Assembly (NCBI GenBank): GCA_964459995.1
Contig: CAYWOR010000006.1
Span: forward strand, 102,792-166,791
Direction: 5' to 3'
DNA length: 64,000 nucleotides
Origin: CAZSHG01 sp964459995
GTDB lineage: Bacteria > UBP14 > UBA6098
Positions 46,730 through 55,163 of the stretch are shown here, piece by piece (within the stretch, counting starts at the first letter, position 1; the number at the start of each line of letters is the position of its first letter). The notes below the pieces were generated by a model. It was given only the letters and a program-made list of their open reading frames with translations, searched no databases and was not told the DNA's origin. Both the position numbers and the translations under genes were made by a program.

Positions 46730-47533
46730 ATGCCAAAATCGCCCGACATAGCGCCAAACCCCTTCTCCGAGCTTGGTCAAAACTCCTGGAGCGTCGATTA
46801 TTTCGCCACTCCGGAGGGGCAGATGGATGCCCGCACACTTCGCACGCCGAATGTTATTCAGGTTTATCTCATAGTCGCCGTTGCGATTATTATCGCGGAC
46901 ATTTTTTTCCACTACTTCGTTCCGCGCGAGCAAATCGAATGGGCGATTCTTTTCTCTTCGGCTGGAGCTATCGCAATCGTTGTTTTCGGACTTATCATCT
47001 TTAACAGGGTTACCAAACAAACCCAGTATCTAAAAGAGATGCTGAACATAGACAGAACGACCGGCCTTTACAGTTCGGTTTTTCTGATGGAAGAACTCGA
47101 TAGAATAGTTAATAATAACCCAAAAAATCTCGCACTGCTCTTTCTCGACCTCGACGAGCTGAAAAAATACAACGACGCCTACGGACATCGTGCCGGCGAT
47201 AAACTCATCCATGATGCCGCAGAGTCCCTCGCAGAGGGAATTATGGGGCATGGTGTCGGGTTTCGATACGGCGGCGACGAGTTCGTCGCAATTCTCGACG
47301 GTGTGCCGGTCGATTTAGCGATGATTGTCGCGAAAAGAGTGCATAAACTTTTCGAACAGAAGCATATATCCGCCTCGATAGGCCTTTACCAGTGGCGCTC
47401 CGGAATGAGCGTGGACGAGCTTCTTCACGCCGCCGACAAGGCAATGTATCGCGCAAAATTAGCGGGCAAAGGAAGAATTTACTTCGGCGATATTGACACC
47501 GGAGACATCGACAATGCCGCAATGGATCAATAA
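46730..47533 (+). CDS. Membrane GGDEF-domain protein (putative diguanylate cyclase)
   Basis: 267 residues. Two transmembrane helices (about 42-64 and 72-92) flank a very short loop, so there is no periplasmic sensor domain. A GGDEF domain fills about 105-260 with DRTTGLYSSVFL, LLFLDLDELKKYNDAYGHRAGD and an intact GGDEF active site at 181-185, so synthesis of cyclic di-GMP is expected. No RxxD product-inhibition site lies in front of GGDEF. Its place inside the MoxR-Bat cluster, 26 bases after moxR, is unusual. No EAL or PilZ protein is in the window. Confidence 0.88.
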   Translation: MPKSPDIAPNPFSELGQNSWSVDYFATPEGQMDARTLRTPNVIQVYLIVAVAIIIADIFFHYFVPREQIEWAILFSSAGAIAIVVFGLIIFNRVTKQTQYLKEMLNIDRTTGLYSSVFLMEELDRIVNNNPKNLALLFLDLDELKKYNDAYGHRAGDKLIHDAAESLAEGIMGHGVGFRYGGDEFVAILDGVPVDLAMIVAKRVHKLFEQKHISASIGLYQWRSGMSVDELLHAADKAMYRAKLAGKGRIYFGDIDTGDIDNAAMDQ

Positions 47534-47545
47534 ACAGGAGAAAAA

Positions 47546-48145
47546 ATGCGTCTCATATTCACTTCGTTGATTCTAACCGCACTTATGGCCGCCGTGCTTT
47601 TCGCCGCGGAGGATGTTACCACAGAAACACCCTCGCGCCTCGCACCGGCATTGGGTATCACCAGCTCGCCGCTCGCGATAGGCTATAAACTCACAATAGC
47701 CGATCATTACGGAATCGACTTCCTCGCGCACATCCCGATTATAGCCACAAGCAAAGTCGAGAACGGCGAGGAGCTTTCCGGCCTTCAGATTGGCGGCCTC
47801 GTGGGCTACAGCTTCCCGCTTCGCCTCGAAGAAAACATCGGCTTCGTCATGCGTCCGCAGTTCGATTTTTCATATCTGATGCAAAGCGGCGAATCCGGCG
47901 GCGGAACCGATATCAAGCGTAATGTCTTGACCATTCGCCCCGGAGTTTTCGCGGGTATCGACGTTTTTCTCGAAGAAATTGGTATCCCCGATGTTAATGT
48001 TCAGATGGGAATCACCGCCGGCTCAGAGTTCATGTCGGAGAATCTTGATTGGGGTGGCGCGGAAATCAAAACCACCTCTTTCAACGGCCCCTTTGTCGAT
48101 AAAGGCTATTTCGGCGCGACTTTGGGGATTTGGTGGTTCTTCTAA
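47546..48145 (+). CDS. Small predicted outer-membrane beta-barrel protein
   Basis: 199 residues, ATG after CAGGAG. Signal peptide about 1-20 (LILTALMAAVLFAAE). The rest is alternating hydrophobic/polar strands with glycine turns (GIDFLAHIPIIATS, LQIGGLVGYSF, GFVMRPQFDFSYLM) and it ends in aromatic residues (LGIWWFF), a typical BAM-recognised C-terminus. About eight strands are likely. No family recognised. It sits 12 bases after the GGDEF gene. Confidence 0.65.
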   Translation: MRLIFTSLILTALMAAVLFAAEDVTTETPSRLAPALGITSSPLAIGYKLTIADHYGIDFLAHIPIIATSKVENGEELSGLQIGGLVGYSFPLRLEENIGFVMRPQFDFSYLMQSGESGGGTDIKRNVLTIRPGVFAGIDVFLEEIGIPDVNVQMGITAGSEFMSENLDWGGAEIKTTSFNGPFVDKGYFGATLGIWWFF

Positions 48146-48183
48146 AGTGAGAGTAAAATTAATTACTTAATTTACATTCTATT

Positions 48184-49059
48184 ATGATACCGAAGGAGAT
48201 AATAAGAAAGATAAGGCTTCTCGATATCCGCACCAAAAGGCTGGTGAACGATATATTCTCCGGCGAATACCACTCGGTGTTCAAAGGGCGCGGAATGGAG
48301 TTCTCCGAGGTGCGCGAATACACCATCGGCGACGATATTCGTAATATCGACTGGAACGTTACGGCACGCACCGGAAGCCCGCATATTAAAGTTTTCGAGG
48401 AAGAGCGCGAACTTACGGTGATGCTCATGGTCGATGTCTCAAGCTCCGGCGAATTCGGCACCGCGACTCAGATGAAACGTGATATCGCCCTCGAAATCTG
48501 CGCCCTACTGGCTTTCTCTGCAATCGAGAACAACGACCTCGTCGGCCTTATAATGTTCACCGACAAGGTCGAGAAAGTGGTGATGCCAAAAAAAGGAAGA
48601 ATGCATGTTCTTCGCCTCCTCCGCGAACTGCTCTACTTCGAGCCGGAGGACACAAAAACCAACCTCGCACTGCCGCTAGAGTATCTCAATCGAATCACCA
48701 AGCGGAAGGCTATCGTTTTCATGGTCAGCGATTTTATGGGCACCGGCTACGAAAAACCGATGACGGTGGCCTCTCGCAAACACGACCTCGTTCCAATCGT
48801 TGTTACAGACCCGCGCGAGGAGGACATGCCGAACATAGGACTCGTCGAGTTCGAAGACGCCGAAACCGGTCTTTCCATGCTTGTCGATACCGCCGATCCA
48901 TCACTGCGAAAGGCTTTCGGAATGAATGTCTCGAAAGCTCAACTCGCGCGCGAAAAGATTTTCAAACGCATCGGCCTCGACCATATCGATATAAGACTCG
49001 ACAAACCCTATATCGACGAGCTGACAGCCTTTTTCCGCAAACGAGCCGCGAGATTCTGA
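48184..49059 (+). CDS. DUF58 protein of the MoxR-Bat system
   Basis: 291 residues. Family signatures FSGEYHSVFKGRGMEFSEVREY and DDIRNIDWNVTAR at about 20-60, then a von Willebrand-like alpha/beta fold with DVSSSGEFG in the metal-site position and LARDKTT-like later strands. DUF58 proteins are the cytoplasmic partner usually encoded between moxR and the VWA genes. No Shine-Dalgarno sequence is visible before the ATG; the first residues match the family's usual N-terminus, so the start is kept. Confidence 0.9.
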   Translation: MIPKEIIRKIRLLDIRTKRLVNDIFSGEYHSVFKGRGMEFSEVREYTIGDDIRNIDWNVTARTGSPHIKVFEEERELTVMLMVDVSSSGEFGTATQMKRDIALEICALLAFSAIENNDLVGLIMFTDKVEKVVMPKKGRMHVLRLLRELLYFEPEDTKTNLALPLEYLNRITKRKAIVFMVSDFMGTGYEKPMTVASRKHDLVPIVVTDPREEDMPNIGLVEFEDAETGLSMLVDTADPSLRKAFGMNVSKAQLAREKIFKRIGLDHIDIRLDKPYIDELTAFFRKRAARF

Positions 49060-49071
49060 CGGAGGTGAATT

Positions 49072-49995
49072 ATGGATGGGCAAAAATCCTCAAAAATAGC
49101 CATTATCGCCCTCTCGGCATGCTTGATTGTCTCGATTACGGCGAATCTACTGCTTCTTCGTGGTGCGGGAACTGTAAAACCACCCTTCAAAAACGCGAAG
49201 GCCTACGCTGTAACACTCGTTAACAACGAACTCTACGCGCAAGCCTTCGACCAACTAGATTTCATCCAGAAAAACTATAACCTCGGCGACAACGAGGCCG
49301 CTTCGGTTCTACATCAGATGGGCGAAATCGCCGCAGAGCGTCTCCGCGACCCGCGCCTTGCCCTCTCTGCCTATTTCAAGTTGAAAGAGTATTACCCAAA
49401 CCACCCACTCGCAGGGCAGGTTGACCGCCAGATTGTCGCACAGCTCGATAAAATCGGCAATCGCGGACAAGCGCAAAGAATGCTCGAAAAATCCGTTTCG
49501 CTCGGACAGCCCGCAAGCGAGGTCGAGCCGTCAAAAATCGTCGCAAAGATAGGTGACAGGGTCGTAAGCTCCGACGAGATCAACGACGCAATTTCAAACC
49601 TGCCGCCCTCTATCGCATCGCAGTTTACCTCTCCGCAAGCGAAACTTCAGTTCTCGCGCTCCTATATCGGCCAGCAGTTGATGTTCGAGGCCGCACTTCG
49701 AGGCGGATACGATAAGCGCCCTCAGGTGCTCGAACGCTTGGAAATCGCTCAGAGAGAGGTTCTCGCGAACGAATATTTTAAGGAAAATGTTGCAAACCGT
49801 GTGGATATAAGCTCTTCCGATATCGAGATTTACTACGAAATGCACAAAAACCAATTCGGCGGAGAGCCGCTGGACAAGGTTCGCGGCGAGGTCGCCGAGG
49901 CGGTGCGGCTCGAAAAAATGGCTCAGCTTCAGAGCAAATTGCTCGATGAGCTTCTCGATAAACAGAACATCCAATTTTATCCCGAAAACTTATAA
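49072..49995 (+). CDS. Membrane-anchored periplasmic protein, SurA-N/peptidyl-prolyl isomerase-like without catalytic domain
   Basis: 307 residues, ATG after GGAGGTG. An uncleaved N-terminal transmembrane anchor (about 9-29), a TPR-like helical stretch (about 45-150: ALSAYFKLKEYYPNHPLAGQV), then a SurA N-terminal-like helical domain (about 155-300: AKIGDRVVSSDEINDAI, QLMFEAALRGGYDKRPQVLERLE, KVRGEVAEAVRLEKM). In PpiD/SurA proteins a parvulin domain would sit before the last helix; here it is missing, leaving only the chaperone-like parts. Probably binds unfolded envelope proteins. Lies 12 bases after the DUF58 gene. Confidence 0.65.
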   Translation: MDGQKSSKIAIIALSACLIVSITANLLLLRGAGTVKPPFKNAKAYAVTLVNNELYAQAFDQLDFIQKNYNLGDNEAASVLHQMGEIAAERLRDPRLALSAYFKLKEYYPNHPLAGQVDRQIVAQLDKIGNRGQAQRMLEKSVSLGQPASEVEPSKIVAKIGDRVVSSDEINDAISNLPPSIASQFTSPQAKLQFSRSYIGQQLMFEAALRGGYDKRPQVLERLEIAQREVLANEYFKENVANRVDISSSDIEIYYEMHKNQFGGEPLDKVRGEVAEAVRLEKMAQLQSKLLDELLDKQNIQFYPENL

Positions 49996-50001
49996 CTCGT
50001 T

Positions 50002-51093
50002 ATGAAGTTGAAACTTAGCATAATAATACTCCTGCTGTCGATGCCAGCATTCGCACAGACAGCGAGCATAGAAACGTCCGCGGAGCCCACAACCATAACA
50101 ATCGGCGATATTATCGAATACCGCGTTGTGATCATCCGCGACCAAAATATCGAAATCGCCTGGCCCGGCGCCGGTGCAGAGCTTGGGCAGTTCCAAATCA
50201 CCGATTACAAACTCGGTGACGAGGAAAAAACCGACGACGGCAAAATCCGCAGAGAGATTGTCTATTTCATAAGCACTTACGACACCGGCGATTGGACAAT
50301 CCCCCCCACCGCCATCGCTTACTCGCTTAATGACAGCGTCCATTTCCTGCGCACCGAGCCGATTCATATCAAAGTCAAGTCCCTGCTTTCCGAGGAAGAC
50401 TGGGCGAAAATCCGCTCCTTTACTGAGACCGATACGCAATACATGGGCATGGAGAAGCAACTCGCCGCTGGCAGAGCGCTAAAAATGGCCAAAGAACAAC
50501 TGCTGAAGGACATCACAAAAGTTCGTAAAATCCCGCGCGGCGCAAAATTCTGGATAGGCATAGGGGTCGTAGTGATTCTCCTTGCCGGCTTGATTATCGG
50601 CTTCATCTATTGGCGCAAAAATCGCGGAGTTGCGGGCGGCATTTTCAGCCTTTCCGCACCGAAAATCCCCCCCCACGAAGCCGCACTGGCCGAGCTGGCC
50701 GCACTTCTCGCATCCCAACACATCGCGAGAGGTGATTTCAAAGCCTATTACAGCGAACTTTCGGAGATTCTGCGCGAATATATCGAGCGGCGAATGGGCG
50801 TTCAAGCGCTGGAGTTATCGACCTTCGAGATTATGCAGAATCTCGAAGATTCGGGATTCCAACTTAGCCGCGACCAGCTTCGCCTCCTCCGCGAAATCCT
50901 CGATAAATGCGATCTTGTGAAATTCGCGAAACTCATCCCCCCCGAGGATTGGCATCTCGGAACAGTCGAACTCGCACGAACATTCATCGAGGAAACTAAG
51001 CCCGAAGAGCCTCAACCCGAAGCTCAAAACGTCAACGCAAACGGAATCGTCGAAGAAACAGCCCCCGAAGCAGAAGAGGAGGCCGTATCATGA
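50002..51093 (+). CDS. BatD-like/DUF4381-type membrane protein
   Basis: 363 residues. Signal peptide about 1-19, one periplasmic BatD-type beta domain (about 22-130: SIETSAEPTTITIGDIIEYRV), a transmembrane helix (about 183-203), and a cytoplasmic helical domain (about 222-320: ALAELAALLASQHIARGDFKAYYSELSEILREYIERRMG) of the type seen at the end of BatD proteins. An acidic tail follows. It overlaps the batA start by four bases. With the first gene of the cluster and the large BatD it gives three proteins of this class. Confidence 0.72.
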   Translation: MKLKLSIIILLLSMPAFAQTASIETSAEPTTITIGDIIEYRVVIIRDQNIEIAWPGAGAELGQFQITDYKLGDEEKTDDGKIRREIVYFISTYDTGDWTIPPTAIAYSLNDSVHFLRTEPIHIKVKSLLSEEDWAKIRSFTETDTQYMGMEKQLAAGRALKMAKEQLLKDITKVRKIPRGAKFWIGIGVVVILLAGLIIGFIYWRKNRGVAGGIFSLSAPKIPPHEAALAELAALLASQHIARGDFKAYYSELSEILREYIERRMGVQALELSTFEIMQNLEDSGFQLSRDQLRLLREILDKCDLVKFAKLIPPEDWHLGTVELARTFIEETKPEEPQPEAQNVNANGIVEETAPEAEEEAVS

Positions 51094-52148
51094 TCGGCGG
51101 TTGGATAAACAAAATCGCGAACTTCATTCTCGGCCCGCTATTCGGCGGAACGGTGGAGATTTTATCGCCATGGTGGCTTCTGTTGATACCCATCGCGGTC
51201 GGCCTGTTCGTCTGGAGACGCAACCGCAGAGGCTCGTCGATGCGCTATTCCAATGTCGAGCTTGTGCGCGGCGGCCGCCAATCCTTCCGTGCGGCGGTTT
51301 TCGTCGCGCTGGCATGGCTCGAACTTTTTGGGATAATCTTCCTATCGATTGCGGCGTCGAGGCCTAGATCAGGCTCTCTGCAGGAACGAACCTTCGCAGA
51401 GGGCGTCGATATCGTCCTACTTTTGGATATCTCCGGATCGATGCAAGCTCTCGATTTCAAGCCCAAAAACCGACTCGAAGCCGCAAAATTAGTCGCCGCG
51501 GACTTCATCAAAGGCCGCGCCGCCGATGTATCCTCAAACGATAGAATCGGATTAGTCGTTTTCGCAGGCAAAGCTTTTACACAATGCCCTCTCACACTCG
51601 ATTACGGCGTCCTCCTCGAATTTCTCGAAGGCGTCCAAATCGGCCAGGTCGAGGACGGCACTGCGATAGGCACAGCGATCGCCACAGGTCTGAATCGCCT
51701 GCGCAATTCCGAGGCAAAATCGAAGGTGATGATTCTTCTCACCGACGGCGTCAACAATCGCGGCGAGGTCGATCCAATCACTGCCGCGCGCGCGGCCAAG
51801 GCACTCGGTGTCAAAATATACACAATCGGTGCAGGAGTCGAGGGGATGGCGCTTTTCCCAGTCGATGACCCGCTTTTTGGCCGAAGACATGTCCGAATGC
51901 CGGTCGAAATCGACGAAAAATCGCTTCGTGCAGTCGCAGAAATCACCAGCGCCGAATATTTCCGTGCGACCGACACCGAAGCGCTTCGCAAAATTTTCGG
52001 ACAAATCGACAAACTCGAAAAAACGAAAATCGAGGTTCAACAGTTCACACGGCATCGCGAACTTTTCCCGGCGTTCATTTGGCTGGGGCTGATTTTCCTT
52101 CTAGCCGATATTATTCTAAAAAACACGCTTTTCAGAAAGATACCTTGA
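51090..52148 (+). CDS. batA: BatA-type von Willebrand factor A membrane protein
   Basis: 352 residues. Two N-terminal transmembrane helices (about 30-46 and 70-90), a VWA domain (about 105-300) with the metal-ion-dependent adhesion site D113-I-S115-G-S117 and the later LLTDGVNNRGEVDP strand, and a C-terminal membrane helix. The domain faces the periplasm and is the presumed client of MoxR. Overlaps the preceding gene by ATGA and the following methyltransferase start by one base. Confidence 0.92.
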   Translation: MIGGWINKIANFILGPLFGGTVEILSPWWLLLIPIAVGLFVWRRNRRGSSMRYSNVELVRGGRQSFRAAVFVALAWLELFGIIFLSIAASRPRSGSLQERTFAEGVDIVLLLDISGSMQALDFKPKNRLEAAKLVAADFIKGRAADVSSNDRIGLVVFAGKAFTQCPLTLDYGVLLEFLEGVQIGQVEDGTAIGTAIATGLNRLRNSEAKSKVMILLTDGVNNRGEVDPITAARAAKALGVKIYTIGAGVEGMALFPVDDPLFGRRHVRMPVEIDEKSLRAVAEITSAEYFRATDTEALRKIFGQIDKLEKTKIEVQQFTRHRELFPAFIWLGLIFLLADIILKNTLFRKIP

Positions 52149-52951
52149 TGACCGCGAAGATGGACATAGAAGTTTTCTACGATAATCCGCTCAAACGGCG
52201 AGGTCGCGAGGCAGAACACGACGCCGAGGACGCCGCACATTTCGACGCCGAGGCTGAGAGATTTCTCGCCGAAGAGGGCGAAAGCGCTCTAATCGTGAAT
52301 CTGCGAGAGGACAGGCCGCCACGGCACAGAGCTTTTTGGCGCGAGTTGCTCGAGGCTGGCGATAAACGTGTGCTCGATGTCGGGTGCGGTTACGGTTACG
52401 CCTCCTCACTTCTCGCATCGATGGGCGCGGATGTTACGGCAATCGATGTCTCGCAGGGAATGTGCGATTTGACACGCAGAGCCGCCCGTATCAACGGCGT
52501 CGAAGTGGATGTCCGAAACATTAGCGCTGTCGAAACAGGTTTCCCCGATAAGCATTTCGACCTGATTGTCGGGCAGGTCTCGCTCCATCATCTTCCGCTC
52601 GAATCGGCCGGACATGAGCTTGCGCGCGTCCTCAAAATCGGCGGCAAAGCGGTTTTCATCGAACCTATTCAACCGCATGAATGGCTTTTCAAATTACGCT
52701 CGAAACTGCCCGTCGCATGCCACGAATCCCCCGGCGGCGGCGCTTTGCGGCTCGATGAAATTATCGCCCTCGGGGAAATTTTTGGTGATTATAAAATACA
52801 ATTTTTCAATATAACCGAAAGGCTCAGACGCCTCAAACCGCTGGATTGGATTTCGCCGGTTCTATATACCACAGATTCCATCCTCCTCAAAATCCCAGGA
52901 ATGAGAGGTTTCGCGGCGTCGGCAGTTATCACATTCACAAAAACGGGATAA
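52148..52951 (+). CDS. SAM-dependent class I methyltransferase embedded between batA and batB
   Basis: 267 residues from ATG 52148, which overlaps the batA TGA by one base; the longer frame would only read back into batA. SAM-binding motif I VLDVGCGYGYASSLL at about 77-91, motif II acidic AIDVS, and a later LIVGQVSLHHLP as in small-molecule methyltransferases of the UbiE/Methyltransf_11 class. A C-terminal helical part (about 185-267) may bind substrate. Substrate not predictable. Such an enzyme is not a normal member of Bat operons. It is followed by batB after five bases. Confidence 0.85.
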   Translation: MTAKMDIEVFYDNPLKRRGREAEHDAEDAAHFDAEAERFLAEEGESALIVNLREDRPPRHRAFWRELLEAGDKRVLDVGCGYGYASSLLASMGADVTAIDVSQGMCDLTRRAARINGVEVDVRNISAVETGFPDKHFDLIVGQVSLHHLPLESAGHELARVLKIGGKAVFIEPIQPHEWLFKLRSKLPVACHESPGGGALRLDEIIALGEIFGDYKIQFFNITERLRRLKPLDWISPVLYTTDSILLKIPGMRGFAASAVITFTKTG

Positions 52952-52956
52952 CGAAG

Positions 52957-53988
52957 ATGTTTCAGTTTGCAAACAAAAGCGCATTGATTCTGCTCCTCGG
53001 AGTCCCCATTCTGGCGCTTTTCTTTCTACTCGTCGAACGGGGCAAAATCGCGATACTAAAGCGGTTCGGCGAATTAGAGCTGGTGCAGAAGCTAATGCGG
53101 TCGCGAAGCATTCCTTTGCTGGTTCTCAGATATGTCCTTTTTACATTGGGATTTGCACTTCTGGTCCTCGCTTTGGCAAGACCTCAACTCGGCACCAAGC
53201 TCGAAGAGGTAAAGCGCGAGGGCATCGATCTTGTCGTTGCAATCGATGTCTCACGCTCGATGTTGGCCGAGGATGTCGCTCCGAACCGCCTCGCGAAGGC
53301 AAAACTCGAACTTCGCAACCTTATAGGGAAACTTCGCGGCGATAGAATCGGAATAGTCGCCTTCGCAGGTGACGCCTTCCTCGCATGCCCACTAACAACC
53401 GATTATTCGGCGGCTTTGATGATTCTCGACGCAATCGATACTCGCGTCATCCCCGAGCAGGGAACAGCTATCGCACGCGCAATCGAAATCGCGATGAAAG
53501 CCTTCCCCGAGGACAATAAGCGCCAACATGTGATCCTCCTCCTCACCGACGGCGAAGATCACATCGGCAAGCCCATCGATGCCGCAGAAGCCGCCGCGGA
53601 CAAGGGAATCTTCATCTACACAGTGGGAATAGGCGCTCCAAGCGGCGTTCCAATACCAACATTCAACAGCGCTGGAATCAAAACCGGAATGCTACGCGAC
53701 CGACAGGGCAACATCGTTACAACAAAGCTCGACGAGATGACTCTACAGCGCATCGCACTCGCCACCGACGCCAAATACTACGCCGCACGCCCCGGTGCCG
53801 CCGAGCTGAACGAGATACTTAAAGAAATCGACCATATGAAAAAATCCGAAATAGAAAGCAAAGTCTTCACAAATTACGAGGAACGCTACCATTGGGCGCT
53901 GATTCCGGCTATGCTCTTCATACTCGCTTCGAGCGCGCTTCCGGAACGCAGACCCAAAATATCGGCAAGAAAACCATGGTGGGCCTAA
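52957..53988 (+). CDS. batB: BatB-type von Willebrand factor A membrane protein
   Basis: 343 residues from ATG 52957. Upstream in-frame starts lie inside the methyltransferase gene. Transmembrane helices at about 10-27 and 55-73, VWA domain about 88-290 with metal site D97-V-S99-R-S101 and LLLTDGEDHIG, then a last helix near 315-333. BatA and BatB are thought to form periplasmic VWA complexes with TPR proteins BatC/E. The spacing and order batA, batB, batC, batD, batE matches the Bacteroides aerotolerance-type operons apart from the inserted genes. Confidence 0.92.
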   Translation: MFQFANKSALILLLGVPILALFFLLVERGKIAILKRFGELELVQKLMRSRSIPLLVLRYVLFTLGFALLVLALARPQLGTKLEEVKREGIDLVVAIDVSRSMLAEDVAPNRLAKAKLELRNLIGKLRGDRIGIVAFAGDAFLACPLTTDYSAALMILDAIDTRVIPEQGTAIARAIEIAMKAFPEDNKRQHVILLLTDGEDHIGKPIDAAEAAADKGIFIYTVGIGAPSGVPIPTFNSAGIKTGMLRDRQGNIVTTKLDEMTLQRIALATDAKYYAARPGAAELNEILKEIDHMKKSEIESKVFTNYEERYHWALIPAMLFILASSALPERRPKISARKPWWA

Positions 53989-54004
53989 ACGCCCGATTTG
54001 TTCA

Positions 54005-54032
54005 TTGAAATCCAATGCACGCGCCCTATATT
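54005..54032 (+). promoter_or_regulatory. Possible internal promoter before the YihY gene
   Basis: TTGAAA (54005-54010), 16-base spacer, TATATT (54027-54032). Transcription would begin about 54039, at or next to the ATG at 54040, so the message could be leaderless. No Shine-Dalgarno sequence precedes this ATG. Confidence 0.45.
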
Positions 54033-54039
54033 ATGACTG

Positions 54040-54930
54040 ATGAACTATAGAATGCCGACATTTAAAAACTGGTTCGCCTTTTTAGCAAGGCTTATCAAGA
54101 AATTCAACGCAGACGACGGCATGACTCTCGCCGCCGCCCTAAGTTTCTATTTCCTGATGAGTATTTTTCCGCTGACACTGCTCGGCCTCTCGATTCTCGG
54201 CTTCGTTCTCGGTAACGAGCGTGACGCGGTCGGATTTCTGACCACACTCGGTCGTATCGGTGAAGTTATGCCGGAAGGTTCGATCGAGCTTCAGAGGGTT
54301 CTCGGCTCGCTTGTCTCCGGAAGAAGCGTTATCGGCGGAATCGGACTCTTGCTTCTCGCATGGTTCGCAAACGCCGTATTCTATACTGCGGAAATCTCGG
54401 TCAATAAAATTTTCCGAACCGGTCAAAAACGCGGCTTCTTCCGAAGAGCCGGAGTCGTCTATCTGTTCATGTTTGCGGCCGGAGGGTTGCTTCTGCTGTC
54501 GGTAATTCTGACTGTTATTCAGTCCATAATCGCGGATTTGTCCGTAAGCCTTTTCGGAATCAACCCGATGGACATCCCCTTCCTCTGGAATCTTCTGATG
54601 GGGCTCGTGATTCCGGGGCTTATGATGCTCATGTTCGCGATAATCTATCATGTCGGCCCAAACACCCGCGTCGGATGGGGTATCGCTTTCAGAGCGGGCT
54701 TTTTCGCCGCTCTGCTTTGGGAAATTTCGCGAAGGGTTTTCGGATGGTATCTCGCCAACCTCGCTGGCTATGACAAGCTCTACGGCGCGCTTGGAACACT
54801 TTTGGCTCTATTTATTTGGTTGTTTTACAGTATGAATATTTTCATCGTCGGTGCGGAATTTGCGTCAATAATAAAAGAGCGCAGAGAAAAAGAGTTCATG
54901 AAAGATACCGACAAAGACGAGGTTGAATAA
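54040..54930 (+). CDS. YihY/UPF0761 (BrkB-type) inner-membrane protein
   Basis: 296 residues with six transmembrane helices. Family signature DGMTLAAALSFYFLMSIFPLTLLGLSI near the N-terminus, a central LLLAWFANAVFYTAEISVNKIF, and LGTLLALFIWLFYSMNIFIVGAEF near the end. Function of the family is unsettled; it was once called ribonuclease BN in error. Starts either at ATG 54040 or 54052. It overlaps the next gene by one base, so it is part of the cluster although it has a possible promoter of its own. Confidence 0.9.
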   Translation: MNYRMPTFKNWFAFLARLIKKFNADDGMTLAAALSFYFLMSIFPLTLLGLSILGFVLGNERDAVGFLTTLGRIGEVMPEGSIELQRVLGSLVSGRSVIGGIGLLLLAWFANAVFYTAEISVNKIFRTGQKRGFFRRAGVVYLFMFAAGGLLLLSVILTVIQSIIADLSVSLFGINPMDIPFLWNLLMGLVIPGLMMLMFAIIYHVGPNTRVGWGIAFRAGFFAALLWEISRRVFGWYLANLAGYDKLYGALGTLLALFIWLFYSMNIFIVGAEFASIIKERREKEFMKDTDKDEVE

Positions 54931-55163
54931 TGCCTATATATGAATACAAATGCAACTCCTGCGGACATGGTTTCGAAATCCTATGCCCCCTCTCGAAACG
55001 GGACGACCCAGGGGAATGCCCAAAATGCGGGTCGGAAAACGTCGCGCGGGCGATGTCACGTGTCGCGAAAGCTAAAGTAGAAGGTTGCTCCTGTTCGAGT
55101 GGTTCGGGCGGATCATCATGCGGAAGTTGCTCATCGGGGAATTGTTCATCATGCGGAATATGA
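54930..55163 (+). CDS. FmdB-family zinc ribbon protein
   Basis: 77 residues. N-terminal MPIYEYKCNSCGHGFE and the second pair CPKCGSENV form the FmdB/CxxC zinc ribbon. The C-terminal third is a Gly/Ser/Cys-rich tail with eight cysteines (GCSCSSG..CGSC..CSSCGI), typical of many members. Role unknown; FmdB proteins were proposed as regulators of formamidase/amidase genes without strong proof. It overlaps both neighbours (1 base before, ATGA after). Confidence 0.88.
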   Translation: MPIYEYKCNSCGHGFEILCPLSKRDDPGECPKCGSENVARAMSRVAKAKVEGCSCSSGSGGSSCGSCSSGNCSSCGI

